From positions 59,343 through 123,342 of the forward strand of contig JBBRFW010000001.1 of assembly GCA_038241255.1 (NCBI GenBank): a stretch of DNA of 64,000 nt, in the 5' to 3' direction. The position numbers were made by a program, and so were the translations under genes. The DNA is from Schlegelella_A sp038241255. Lineage in GTDB: Bacteria; Pseudomonadota; Gammaproteobacteria; Burkholderiales; Burkholderiaceae_C. Positions 7,799-19,512 of the stretch are shown here, piece after piece. How positions within the stretch are numbered: the first letter of the stretch is position 1; each line of letters opens with the position of its first letter. A model generated the notes under the pieces. The model made no database searches. It worked only from the letters and a program-made list of their open reading frames with translations, and had not been told where the DNA came from.

Positions 7799-8593
7799 AT
7801 GACCCAGCCGACCGAGACCGCGACACACGACCCGTTGCCCGCAGGGCGCAGACCTCAGGTGCTGTCGTCGCGCGAGTGGAACGACGCACGCACGCAGCTG
7901 TTGGTAAAAGAAAAAGCGCAGCTTCGCGCCCGAGACGCGCTCGCCGCCGAACGCCGGCGGATGCCCTGGATGGTGGTGGAAAAAAACTACGTCTTCGAGA
8001 GTGCGAAGGGCAAGTCGAGCCTGCTCGACCTGTTCGAGGATCGCAGCCAGCTCATCGTCTATCGGGCGTTCTTCGAGCCTGGCGTCTTCGGCTGGCCGGA
8101 CCAGGCCTGCCGGGGCTGTTCGATGGTCGCCGATCAGGTCTCGCACCTCGCTCACCTGAACGCCCGCGACACGACCCTGGCCTTCATCTCGCGAGCGCCG
8201 CAGGCCGACATTGCGCGATTGAAGGAGCGCATGGGCTGGACGATGCCCTGGTACTCGATCACCGACGGGTTTGATACCGACTTCGGCGTCGACGAGTGGC
8301 ATGGCCACAATGTCTTCTACTTCGACGAGAGCCAAGTGTTTCGCACCTACTTCGTCGACAAGCGCGGCGACGAAAACCTGGGAACGCTTTGGAGCTACCT
8401 CGACATCACGCCGCTCGGGCGTCAGGAAGTCTGGGAGGATTCGCCGGAGGGCTACCCGCAATCGGCGCCCTACAGGTGGTGGAACTGGCATGACAACTAC
8501 GCCCCCGGCGCCGCGCCCGACGCCAAGTGGGTGCGGGTGTCGGAGGCTGGCGAAGCGGCGTTTCGCAAAGACCGGGCGGGTGCGAGCGAGTGA
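7799..8593 (+). CDS. DUF899 family thioredoxin-like protein
   Basis: This 264-aa protein matches the DUF899 family, whose members have a thioredoxin-like fold. Recognisable segments are VVSSREWNDAR-type residues near 22-30, RRRMPWMVVEKNYVFE (about 54-69), CRGCSMVADQ with a CxxC-like pair near residue 103, and the C-terminal SPEGYPQSAPYRWWNWHD motif. The function of the family is not established; a redox role is plausible. The ATG at 7799 is preceded by GGAG. The gene stands alone between the ArsR cassette and a convergent gene. Confidence 0.85.
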   Translation: MTQPTETATHDPLPAGRRPQVLSSREWNDARTQLLVKEKAQLRARDALAAERRRMPWMVVEKNYVFESAKGKSSLLDLFEDRSQLIVYRAFFEPGVFGWPDQACRGCSMVADQVSHLAHLNARDTTLAFISRAPQADIARLKERMGWTMPWYSITDGFDTDFGVDEWHGHNVFYFDESQVFRTYFVDKRGDENLGTLWSYLDITPLGRQEVWEDSPEGYPQSAPYRWWNWHDNYAPGAAPDAKWVRVSEAGEAAFRKDRAGASE

Positions 8594-8662
8594 CGAGCGA
8601 CCCGAAGGGCACCGCCATGTCGGTGGGCCGACGGCCTGGCGTTCGCGGCGTTGCCGGAATGA

Positions 8663-8689
8663 CCGGTGTCGACAGTTCCGCGACACCGG
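8663..8689. terminator. Inverted repeat in the convergent spacer after the DUF899 gene
   Basis: CCGGTGTCG (8663-8671) pairs perfectly with CGACACCGG (8681-8689) across a 9-base loop. It lies in the 171-base spacer between two convergent genes, where a bidirectional terminator is expected. No U-tract follows, so a decayed mobile-element end cannot be excluded. I see no gene in the rest of 8594-8764. Confidence 0.4.
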
Positions 8690-8764
8690 GTGACCCAGGC
8701 ACCGCCAAGTCAAAAGCAGAACCCTACACGACCGCATAAGTGCACAACATTTTGGCGCGTCACA

Positions 8765-9340
8765 CTAGATGTGCAGCCAGGCGAGAACGCCGACGATGAC
8801 GCCGATTGCGCTCAGCGCATAGACGCCGAACTGCAGGCGCCGGCTCTTGGTCAGGAGCGCGATCGCCGCCATCGCGATCGAGATCTGCAGCGCGGTGGTC
8901 GCCTGCGCCCAGCGGTGATGCTGGTGGATCTGCTCGTCGCTGCGCTTGCTCCAGTCGTCGGACTCGCGCTCGAACTTCTCGGCGTCCTTCTTGATGGCTT
9001 CCTTTTCCTGCTTGTAGCGCTTGATCTCGTCGCCGTAGAAGGCCTTGCGCGACTCCGGCGCGAGCTCGACCGCGAGCTCGGCGAGGTTCTGCTTGCCGCT
9101 CTTGGCCTGGTAATAGTTCCACTGGTTGGACGCCTCGGTCTTCTTGATCGCGGACTCGTTCTTGTAGAGGCCGGCGTTGGACTGCGTCAGGCCGGCCATG
9201 TAGGAGAACAAGGCGCCGACGGTGGCGATGATCGCGGTGGCGACTGCGAGCCTTCCGGCGAGGCCGTGCGGCTCGGCCTGCGACTGGTGCTCGAGAGCGT
9301 GGTCGTGCGGCCCGTGAACGTGAAATTCGTGCTCTGACAT
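8765..9340 (-). CDS. DUF4337 family membrane protein
   Basis: This 191-aa protein has a His/Glu-rich start (HEFHVHGPHDH) and one membrane helix near residues 30-55 (AVATAIIATVGALFSYMAG). A long charged segment, probably coiled coil, includes QWNYYQAKSGKQNLAEL and a Lys/Glu-rich stretch. It ends in two closely spaced C-terminal helices. This layout fits DUF4337, whose function is unknown. The ATG at 9340 has GGGAG six bases upstream inside the end of folA and starts 1 base after the folA stop, so the two are co-transcribed. No link to folate metabolism is evident. Confidence 0.82.
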   Translation of the reverse strand: MSEHEFHVHGPHDHALEHQSQAEPHGLAGRLAVATAIIATVGALFSYMAGLTQSNAGLYKNESAIKKTEASNQWNYYQAKSGKQNLAELAVELAPESRKAFYGDEIKRYKQEKEAIKKDAEKFERESDDWSKRSDEQIHQHHRWAQATTALQISIAMAAIALLTKSRRLQFGVYALSAIGVIVGVLAWLHI

Positions 9341-9341
9341 G

Positions 9342-9842
9342 TCAATCTCCCAGGGGAAGTCTCTTGTAGGTGGAAAAGGCATAGCGCAAGCCTTCTGCGG
9401 TCTCGTGCGGCTCATGCGCGACGAGCTGCCACTCCGCCCGGCGCCATGCCGGGAAGAAGGTGTCGGCGGGAAACGCGGCGTCGACCTCGGTCAGCTGCAG
9501 CTCGTCGGCGATCGGCAACGCGAGCGCGTAGATCGCCGCGCCGCCGACGACGTGGACGAGCGGCGCCGGCGCCGCTCGTGCCAGCGCGTCGTCGAGCGAC
9601 GCCGCGGTTTCCGCGCCATCAGCCGCGAACGAAGCGTCGCGGCTGACGACGAGATTGCGTCGCCCCGGCAGCGGCCGGCCGATCGATTGCCAGGTCTTGC
9701 GGCCCATGACGATCGGCGTGCCGAGCGTGATCCGCTTGAAGCGGGGCAGGTCCCCGGGCAGGCGCACGAGGAGCTCGTTGCCCAGGCCGATGCCGCCGTC
9801 GCGGGCGACGGCGGCGACGAGGCTGACGAGCGGGCGCGGCAT
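9342..9842 (-). CDS. folA: Dihydrofolate reductase
   Basis: The enzyme reduces 7,8-dihydrofolate to tetrahydrofolate with NADPH in the cytoplasm. The 166-aa length is typical. Motifs are LVAAVARDGGIGLGNELLVRLPGDLPRFK split over residues 6-35 (with D, not E, in the active-site region LPGDLPRFK), then TPIVMGRKTWQSIGRPLPGR (about 42-61) and HVVGGAAIYALAL (about 92-104). I chose the ATG at 9842 (MPRPLVSLV); upstream codons are not conserved in character. It is divergent from the mutase gene, with about 60 bases between them. Confidence 0.95.
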   Translation of the reverse strand: MPRPLVSLVAAVARDGGIGLGNELLVRLPGDLPRFKRITLGTPIVMGRKTWQSIGRPLPGRRNLVVSRDASFAADGAETAASLDDALARAAPAPLVHVVGGAAIYALALPIADELQLTEVDAAFPADTFFPAWRRAEWQLVAHEPHETAEGLRYAFSTYKRLPLGD

Positions 9843-9870
9843 GGGCGCGATTGTCGCTGCCGCACGCCGC

Positions 9871-9903
9871 GATAATGTTCGCCAGCCCACCGTCCGACGA
9901 ACC

Positions 9904-9907
<4 letters not shown>
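9871..9907 (+). promoter_or_regulatory. Short upstream frame and start region of the mutase gene
   Basis: A 10-codon frame (ATG at 9875, stop TGA at 9905-9907) ends exactly across the TTG start of the mutase (9904-9906). GATAAT at 9871-9876 could serve as a -10 box. No good Shine-Dalgarno precedes the TTG, so translational coupling through the short frame is possible. Its coding role is unproven. Confidence 0.3.
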
Positions 9908-12063
<2,156 letters not shown>

Positions 12064-12077
12064 CCTGCCGCGTCGCG

Positions 12078-13094
12078 ATGCTGCCGCCTGCCGACCAGGA
12101 GCTCCTCGACGGCGTCGTCGCCGCGGCGAGCGAGGCACAGCGACGCGCGATCGCCAAGGCGATCACGCTGCTCGAATCACGGCGCGTCGACCACCGCGAG
12201 CGCGCCGACGCGCTCCTCACCGCTTTGCCGGTCCCGGCTCGGCCGTCGTTCCGGCTCGGCGTCTCGGGCGTGCCCGGCGTCGGCAAGTCGACGTTCATCG
12301 AGACGCTGGGCCTCCTGCTGATCGGCGAGGGATTGCGCGTCGCGGTGCTTGCGGTCGACCCGAGCTCGAGCGTGTCGGGTGGCTCGATCCTCGGCGACAA
12401 GACGCGCATGGAGCGGCTATCGGTGGACCCGGCCGCGTTCGTGCGACCGAGCCCGAGCGGCGGCACGCTCGGCGGCGTTGCGGCGGCGACGCGCGAGGCC
12501 ATCCGGGTCGTAGAGGCCGCCGGCTACGGCGTCGTCATCGTCGAGACCGTCGGTGTCGGCCAGAGCGAGGCGGCGGTGGCCGGCATGACCGACATGTTCG
12601 TGCTCCTGCAGCTGCCCAACGCCGGCGACGACCTCCAGGCGATCAAGAAGGGCGTGATGGAGCTCGCCGATCTCGTGGTCGTCAACAAGGCCGACCTCGA
12701 TCCGGCCGCCGCGGCGCGCGCGGTCGGCCAGATCGAGTCTGCGCTTCACCTCGTCGCGCGCCGCGACGACGGCATGTGGAAGCCGCACGTGATGTCGACC
12801 AGCGCGCTCGCCGCCGACCAGGTCGGCGCCGTCTGGCAGGTGGTGCAGTCGTTTCGATCGGTGCAGGACTCGCGCGGGGCGTTGCAGGAGCGCCGCCGGG
12901 GCCAGGCGCGCGCCTGGCTCTGGGAGCGCATCGACGCCGGCCTGCGCGACGCGTTTCGCGGCCACGCCGCCGTTCGCGGCCAGCTCGACGACACGCTTGC
13001 CGCCGTCGATGCCGGCCGCCTGCCGGTCTCCGTCGCGGCGCGCCGCCTGCTCGGTGCGTTCAGCGGCACGCCGGTCGCGAGCGGCCATGACTGA
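12078..13094 (+). CDS. meaB: MeaB-type GTPase, methylmalonyl-CoA mutase chaperone
   Basis: This G3E-family GTPase protects the mutase and loads it with intact adenosylcobalamin. The 338-aa chain has P-loop GVPGVGKST (about residues 59-67), LAVDPSSSVSGGSILGDKTR (about 92-111), the Walker B/G3-like VETVGVGQSE and the G4 motif NKAD. The ATG at 12078 is 14 bases after the mutase stop, so the two genes are one unit. The gene ends inside the start of a short fragment at 13087. Confidence 0.95.
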   Translation: MLPPADQELLDGVVAAASEAQRRAIAKAITLLESRRVDHRERADALLTALPVPARPSFRLGVSGVPGVGKSTFIETLGLLLIGEGLRVAVLAVDPSSSVSGGSILGDKTRMERLSVDPAAFVRPSPSGGTLGGVAAATREAIRVVEAAGYGVVIVETVGVGQSEAAVAGMTDMFVLLQLPNAGDDLQAIKKGVMELADLVVVNKADLDPAAAARAVGQIESALHLVARRDDGMWKPHVMSTSALAADQVGAVWQVVQSFRSVQDSRGALQERRRGQARAWLWERIDAGLRDAFRGHAAVRGQLDDTLAAVDAGRLPVSVAARRLLGAFSGTPVASGHD

Positions 13095-13338
13095 CGCCGA
13101 CCTCGACCTCATCGCGGCGCACCGGGCGGCGAACGACGCGCGTGTCTCGACCGCGGAGACGAGCATCGGCCGGGTCATCGTCAAACGCGAGCGGCCGGCG
13201 CGCAGGGCCTGGCGCGGGCGCGCCCTCGCCGTGCTGCGCCAGCCGCCGCGCGGACGGCATTCCCGGGACCGCGAGGTCGCAGGGGCGCGCGCGCTGGCGC
13301 CTGTCTTTCCGCTTTCCTTCCCGGCCGCCACGACCTGA
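13087..13338 (+). pseudogene. Short 83-codon frame, possible N-terminal remnant of a small kinase-like gene
   Basis: The ATG at 13087 overlaps the meaB stop by 8 bases. The first 50 residues (MTDADLDLIAAHRAANDAR, then a GRVIVKRERPARRAWR stretch) look like a real N-terminus. They remind me of the beginning of small Bud32/RIO-like or lipopolysaccharide-kinase-like proteins found in related bacteria. After about residue 50 the sequence becomes Arg/Pro-rich and no catalytic motifs follow. It is therefore probably a truncated gene left between meaB and pccB. The family link rests on memory of a pattern and is weak. Confidence 0.3.
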
Positions 13339-13353
13339 CACAGAGAACGACGC

Positions 13354-14886
<1,533 letters not shown>

Positions 14887-14933
14887 CCCTGCCGCCTCAG
14901 GTCGGTTCCAGAGCGGAGCTCGGCCCGCGCGAC

Positions 14934-15731
14934 TCAGTAGGCGAAGTTGCGGTACGTTTCGGCGCCCGAGACGGCCTCCGCGTCATCGACCACCGGGTTG
15001 AAGCGGAGCAGTCGCTTGCCGCGCTCGGACAGCGTCTCCCAGGTGCTGCGCGGCACGCGGATGTTCACTTCGGGACGGAACAGCCAGCGCCGGCTGTAGC
15101 CGATCACGACCATCGGCCGCGCTTCGTCGGTGACGTTAGGGGTGCCGCGGTGGATTGCCCGGACGTCGCGGATCATGACGTCGCCGAGCGCCATCGTCAT
15201 CCGGTGCACGGCGAGGTCGCCGGCGCCCAGACGCGCCATTGCGATGTCCTTGCGCATGCGGTGCGTGCCGAACGTCGTCTCCAGCGGCCCGTGCGCGTCG
15301 GTGACCTCGACCAGGGGGAAGTTGACCGCGATCTGGAACGAGGGTGTGTCGTTATCGTCGGTCTCGGGAAAAAGCAGCGGCGTGTCGGCGTGCCAGGCTT
15401 GGTAGTCGGAACCCTCGAGCGGCGTGTCCGTGGCGAGCTGGCACATCACCGGGTCGGGGCCGGCGACGCGCTCGACGATCGCCAGCACGTCGTCGTCCTC
15501 GAAGATCGCGGGGTCGGCGAACGTTCCGGCGAAAGGCAGGGTGACGTAGAAGCGCTGCGAGCCGCGGTTCGGGTTGTCGCTCTCGCTGTTCATGTGCTCC
15601 GCGAGCAGCGGCGCGAACTCGCGCGACCAGGCACGCAGCACGTCCGGATCGAAGTGATGGCGCAGGACGACGACGCTGTCGCGGTTGAAGTCGCGGGCGA
15701 AGGCGTCGTGCTCGGCGGCGGTGAATCTCAC
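14934..15731 (-). CDS. Phytanoyl-CoA dioxygenase (PhyH) family protein
   Basis: This is a probable Fe(II)/2-oxoglutarate-dependent dioxygenase of 265 aa. The iron ligands fit the H-x-D...H pattern: WHADTPLLF (about residue 134) and IHRGTPN (about residue 198). A 2-oxoglutarate-binding Arg is plausible in DEARPMVVIGYSRRW. The substrate is unknown; members hydroxylate acyl-CoAs, small metabolites or natural products. It is convergent with pccB (47-base gap) and divergent from the sugar transporter, so it probably has its own promoter in 15732-15946. Confidence 0.87.
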   Translation of the reverse strand: MRFTAAEHDAFARDFNRDSVVVLRHHFDPDVLRAWSREFAPLLAEHMNSESDNPNRGSQRFYVTLPFAGTFADPAIFEDDDVLAIVERVAGPDPVMCQLATDTPLEGSDYQAWHADTPLLFPETDDNDTPSFQIAVNFPLVEVTDAHGPLETTFGTHRMRKDIAMARLGAGDLAVHRMTMALGDVMIRDVRAIHRGTPNVTDEARPMVVIGYSRRWLFRPEVNIRVPRSTWETLSERGKRLLRFNPVVDDAEAVSGAETYRNFAY

Positions 15732-15769
15732 ACGGGTTCCTTTCGGGCCTCAATCGATCCGGCCGAATC

Positions 15770-15794
15770 GCGCCGCAATTTTTTCATGCGGCGC
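15770..15794. promoter_or_regulatory. Inverted repeat in the divergent phyH / sugar transporter spacer
   Basis: GCGCCGCA (15770-15777) and TGCGGCGC (15787-15794) are perfectly complementary, with the loop ATTTTTTCA. It lies 39 bases upstream of the PhyH start, in a 215-base divergent spacer with no other visible gene. It could be an operator or a hairpin; no protein can be named. Confidence 0.4.
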
Positions 15795-15946
15795 ATGTGC
15801 ACGCAATCACATCAGGGATTCCTCGGGTCGGCCTCGGTCGCTGCCACGTTGACGTGCCGCAGGCCGCGCTCAAGAATGGGTCGATTCGATCGCTGCCTTA
15901 CCAGGAAAGCCGTGTCGGCTACCGCGCAGCGACTACAGGAGACGAC

Positions 15947-16912
15947 ATGCGTGTTTCGAGACTGAGCGCCACCTTCGGCGCGCTCGCCTTCGCCGTTGCG
16001 GCGTCGGCGCAGAGCCTGCCCAAGCTCGCCGACAAGCCGGGCTACAAGGTCGGCTTCGCCCAGACCGAGAGCAACAACCCCTGGCGCATCGCCGAGACGC
16101 AGTCGCTGAAGGACGCCGCTGGCACCTGCAAGTGGGACCTCGTCTACGCGGACGCTGCCGGCTCTGCCGCCAAGCAGGTTGCGGACGTAGAAAGCATGAT
16201 CGCCCAGAAGGTCGACGTCATCGTCCTCGCGCCACGCGAGGAAAAGCCGCTGATTCCCGCGGTGATGAAGGCGAAGAAGGCCGGCATCCCGGTGATCCTG
16301 ATCGACCGCAACGTCGACCAGAAGGTCGCCGCCGCCGGCCGCGATTACGTCACCTTCATCGGCTCCGACTTCATCGATCAGGGCCGGCGCGCGGCCGAGT
16401 GGCTGGTCAAGACCACGGGCGGCAAGGGAACGGTGGTCGAGCTCGAGGGGACGACCGGCTCGAGCCCGGCCAACGATCGCAAGAAGGGCTTCGACGACGT
16501 CGTCAAGAAGCAGCCCGGCATGAAGATCGTCGCCTCGCAAAGCGGCGACTTCGCGCGCGACAAGGGTCGCCAGGTGATGCAGACGCTGCTCCAGGCGCAC
16601 CCCGACGTGACCGCCGTCTACGCCCACAACGACGAGATGGCGATCGGCGCGATCGCCGCGCTCGAGGCTGCGGGCAAGAAGCCGGGGCAGGACGTCGTCG
16701 TCGTCTCGATCGACGGGACGCGCGATGCGCTGCAGGCGATCGCCGCCGGAAAGATGGGCGCGACGGTGCAGTCGAGTCCGTTCTTCGGCCCGATCACCTG
16801 CGCGACCCTGAAGCGCTACGCCAAGGGCGAGAAGATCGAAGGCTGGGTCAAGGTGAGCGACAAGTTCTACGACAAGTCGAACGCGCAGGCGAGCATGGCC
16901 GACGGCTACTGA
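15947..16912 (+). CDS. ytfQ: Sugar ABC transporter periplasmic binding protein (YtfQ type)
   Basis: This is the periplasmic receptor of a monosaccharide importer. It has 321 aa, a signal peptide (residues 1-20, MRVSRLSATFGALAF... ending ASA), and type-1 periplasmic-binding features such as GFAQTESNNPWRIAETQS, LIDRNVD, a GSDFIDQGRRAAEW helix and VYAHNDEMAIGAIAALE. E. coli YtfQ binds galactofuranose, and the gene order ytfQ-ytfR-ytfT-yjfF is the same here. The ATG at 15947 has AGGAGA upstream. The ligand is inferred from synteny and could be another furanose or hexose. Confidence 0.9.
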   Translation: MRVSRLSATFGALAFAVAASAQSLPKLADKPGYKVGFAQTESNNPWRIAETQSLKDAAGTCKWDLVYADAAGSAAKQVADVESMIAQKVDVIVLAPREEKPLIPAVMKAKKAGIPVILIDRNVDQKVAAAGRDYVTFIGSDFIDQGRRAAEWLVKTTGGKGTVVELEGTTGSSPANDRKKGFDDVVKKQPGMKIVASQSGDFARDKGRQVMQTLLQAHPDVTAVYAHNDEMAIGAIAALEAAGKKPGQDVVVVSIDGTRDALQAIAAGKMGATVQSSPFFGPITCATLKRYAKGEKIEGWVKVSDKFYDKSNAQASMADGY

Positions 16913-16937
16913 TCGGCCGCAGCGATCGTTCTCTGAC

Positions 16938-16962
16938 GCCGCGGCGGTCGAGCCGCCGTGGC
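16938..16962 (+). terminator. Intercistronic hairpin between binding-protein and ATPase genes
   Basis: GCCGCGGCGG (16938-16947) pairs with CCGCCGTGGC (16953-16962) around a 5-base loop; nine pairs are Watson-Crick and one is G-U. There is no U-tract, so it is more likely an mRNA-stabilising element that keeps the binding-protein message abundant than a full terminator. Confidence 0.55.
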
Positions 16963-16977
16963 CCGCTTGCCGACGCC

Positions 16978-18519
16978 ATGGATTCGCCCCCGCCAGCCGA
17001 CGCGCCCATGGCGCAGCCGCTGCTGTCGATGCAAGGAATCGACAAGTCGTTCGGCGGCGTCCCGGCGCTGATCGGTGCGCGGCTGGCCGTGCGGGCCGGC
17101 GAAGTCCATGCCCTGATCGGCCAGAACGGTGCCGGCAAGTCGACGCTGATCAAGATTCTTACCGGCGCCTACCGTCGTGACGCCGGCGAGATCGTCTTCG
17201 ACGGCCGCCGCGTCGATTTCCGCTCCCCGGTCGAGGCGCAGGCCGCGGGCGTCTCGACCATCCACCAGGAGCTGAACCTGATCCCGCTGCGTTCGGTGGC
17301 CGAGAACATCTTCATCGGTCGCGAGCCCCTGCGGCGCGGGCGCATCGACTGGGCGACCGTGCATGGCGAAGCGGCGCGCCTGCTCGGTACTTTCGGCATC
17401 GACGTCGACGTGCGGCAGCCGCTGCGCGCCTGCAGCACGGCGACCCAGCAGATGGTCGCGATCGCCCGCGCCCTCAGCACGGAGGCGCGCCTGGTCGTGA
17501 TGGACGAGCCGACCTCGTCGCTTGACCGTGCCGAGGTGAAGGCGCTGTTCGCGGTCATCCGGCAGCTGCGCGGTCGCGGCGTGGCGGTCGTCTTCGTCAG
17601 CCATCGGCTCGACGAGCTGTACGCGGTCTGCGACCGCATCACCATCATGCGCGACGGCCGGACCGTCGTCGAGCGCGACCTCGCCGGCTTCGCCAAGCTC
17701 GCGCTGGTGCAGGCGATGCTCGGCCGCGAGCTGGAGGCGCTGCAGGCCGCGCAGCGCGCCGCGCCGGTGGCGACCCGCGAGGCGCTCGCCGCGACGAGCG
17801 TGAAGAGCGGCCGTCGCGTCGAGGACGCGAGCCTCGCCCTGGGCGAAGGCGAGATCCTCGGCCTTGCCGGCCTGCTCGGCGCCGGCCGGACCGAGCTCGC
17901 GCGTTGCCTGTTCGGCGCCGACCCGATCGATGCCGGACAGATCGTCGTCGGCGGCACACCGGTGGAGTTCGAATCGCCGGCGCAGGCGATCGCGCACGGC
18001 ATCGCCTACCTCTCGGAAGATCGCAAGACCGAAGGCATCGTGCCCGCGCTTTCGGTGCTCGACAACCTCACCCTCGTGCTGCTGCCGAGGCTGACGCGCT
18101 GGGGCATCGCCGATCGCCACGCGCTGCGCGAGGTGACCTTGCGCTACATCGAGCGGCTCGGCATCCGCTGCACCGGCCCCGACCAGCCCGTCGGCGAGCT
18201 CTCCGGCGGCAACCAGCAGAAGGTGCTGCTCGCGCGCTGGCTCGCCGCCGACAGCCGCCTGCTCCTGCTCGACGAGCCGACGCGCGGCATCGACGTCGGC
18301 GCCAAGGCCGAGATCCTCGGCCTTATCCGCGAGCTCGCCGGGCAGGGCCTGTCGACCCTGCTCATCGCCAGCGAGCTCGAGGAGCTCGTCGCGGCGAGCG
18401 ACCGGATCGTCGTCATGCGCGAGGGTCGCACGGTTGCCGAGCTTGACTTCGACGCCGTCTCGGAAGCCAACGTCATGGCCGCGATGGCCGACGCGGTGGC
18501 GGAGGCCCCGGTGGCCTGA
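16978..18519 (+). CDS. ytfR: Sugar ABC transporter ATP-binding protein with two nucleotide-binding domains (YtfR type)
   Basis: This 513-aa ATPase of the carbohydrate-uptake-2 class has two ABC domains in one chain. Domain 1 has Walker A GQNGAGKST (about residue 47), a degenerate signature CSTATQQMVAIARA and Walker B VVMDEPTSSLD. Domain 2 has an altered Walker A region (GLLGAGRTEL, no Lys) and signature LSGGNQQKVLLARW with Walker B LLLDEPTRGID. A non-canonical second Walker A is usual for this class. The ATG at 16978 is used; 17008 (MAQPLL) is an alternative. The permease start overlaps its stop. Confidence 0.92.
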   Translation: MDSPPPADAPMAQPLLSMQGIDKSFGGVPALIGARLAVRAGEVHALIGQNGAGKSTLIKILTGAYRRDAGEIVFDGRRVDFRSPVEAQAAGVSTIHQELNLIPLRSVAENIFIGREPLRRGRIDWATVHGEAARLLGTFGIDVDVRQPLRACSTATQQMVAIARALSTEARLVVMDEPTSSLDRAEVKALFAVIRQLRGRGVAVVFVSHRLDELYAVCDRITIMRDGRTVVERDLAGFAKLALVQAMLGRELEALQAAQRAAPVATREALAATSVKSGRRVEDASLALGEGEILGLAGLLGAGRTELARCLFGADPIDAGQIVVGGTPVEFESPAQAIAHGIAYLSEDRKTEGIVPALSVLDNLTLVLLPRLTRWGIADRHALREVTLRYIERLGIRCTGPDQPVGELSGGNQQKVLLARWLAADSRLLLLDEPTRGIDVGAKAEILGLIRELAGQGLSTLLIASELEELVAASDRIVVMREGRTVAELDFDAVSEANVMAAMADAVAEAPVA

Positions 18520-19505
18520 TGACCGGCATCGCTCTGGCGACGACGCCGCCTCGGGGCAGCGCCTGGCAGGCGTCGGTCGTGCGCTCCGGCGCCGCCGTGG
18601 CGCTGCTCGGGCTGCTGGTCTTCAACGCCGCTTTCACGCGCGAGTTCCTGACCCTGCAGACGCTCTCGGTCAACCTGACGCAGGTCGCGCCGGTGATCAT
18701 CGTCGCGACCGGTATGGCGCTCGTCATCGCCACCGGTGGAATCGATCTGTCGGTCGGCGCGACGGCAGCGTTCGCCGGCACGCTCGCGAGCGTGCTGCTC
18801 AGTCAACGCAGCGGCCCGCTCGCAACGCCCGCGTTTGGCCTGTTGGCGGCACTCACGGTTCCGCTCGTCGCTGCTGCCGCCGCCGGCGCGGTTAACGGCG
18901 CGCTGGTCGCGCGCTGGCGAATCCAGCCGATCGTGGCCACCCTGATCCTCTTCATCGCCGGCCGCGGCTTCGCCGAGATGCTGACCGATTCGAACCTGCG
19001 CAACTTCAGCAATCCCGGGTTCGCGCGGCTCGCCAGCAACGTTGCCGGCATGCCGCTGCAGGGGCTGCTGATGGTGGCGGTGGTCACGGTCGCGGCGTGG
19101 GTGATGCGGCGCAGCGCCTTCGGCCGGCGCGTCCTCGCGGTCGGCGGCAACGAACGGGCGGCGACGCTGGCCGGCATTGCCGCAGGCCGGGTAAAACTCA
19201 CCGTCTACGTCGTCTGCGGCGTGCTCGCGGGAATCGCCGGCATCCTCAACGTCGCGATCAACTCGGCCGCCGACCCGAGCAAGATCGGTCTCGGCATCGA
19301 GCTCGACGCGATCGCCGCCGTCGCGGTCGGCGGCACGCCGCTCGCCGGCGGCCAGGCACGCATCGTCGGCACGCTGATCGGCGGCCTGGCGATCCAGCTG
19401 CTCGAATACACGCTGCTCGCGCACGGCGTGCAGGACGAATGGGCGATGCTGCTGAAGGCGGGGGTCGTGCTTCTCGCCGTGTACCTGCAGCGGCGCTCGC
19501 CCTGA
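18519..19505 (+). CDS. ytfT: Sugar ABC transporter permease (YtfT type)
   Basis: This 328-aa inner-membrane permease of the BPD_transp_2/RbsC family has about eight to ten hydrophobic segments. The family signature GIDLSVGA (about residues 74-81) and the later GRRVLAVGGNERAATLAGI and GGTPLAGG segments are clear. Its ATG shares a base with the preceding TGA stop (TGATG). With the next gene it forms the heterodimeric channel of the importer, as in E. coli ytfT/yjfF. Confidence 0.9.
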   Translation: MTGIALATTPPRGSAWQASVVRSGAAVALLGLLVFNAAFTREFLTLQTLSVNLTQVAPVIIVATGMALVIATGGIDLSVGATAAFAGTLASVLLSQRSGPLATPAFGLLAALTVPLVAAAAAGAVNGALVARWRIQPIVATLILFIAGRGFAEMLTDSNLRNFSNPGFARLASNVAGMPLQGLLMVAVVTVAAWVMRRSAFGRRVLAVGGNERAATLAGIAAGRVKLTVYVVCGVLAGIAGILNVAINSAADPSKIGLGIELDAIAAVAVGGTPLAGGQARIVGTLIGGLAIQLLEYTLLAHGVQDEWAMLLKAGVVLLAVYLQRRSP

Positions 19506-19512
19506 GCACGCG

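Noticed and set aside
9843..9903. Possible cobalamin riboswitch before the B12-dependent mutase
   Set aside because: The spacer to folA is only about 60 bases, far too short for a B12 riboswitch, and no B12-box-like sequence is visible.
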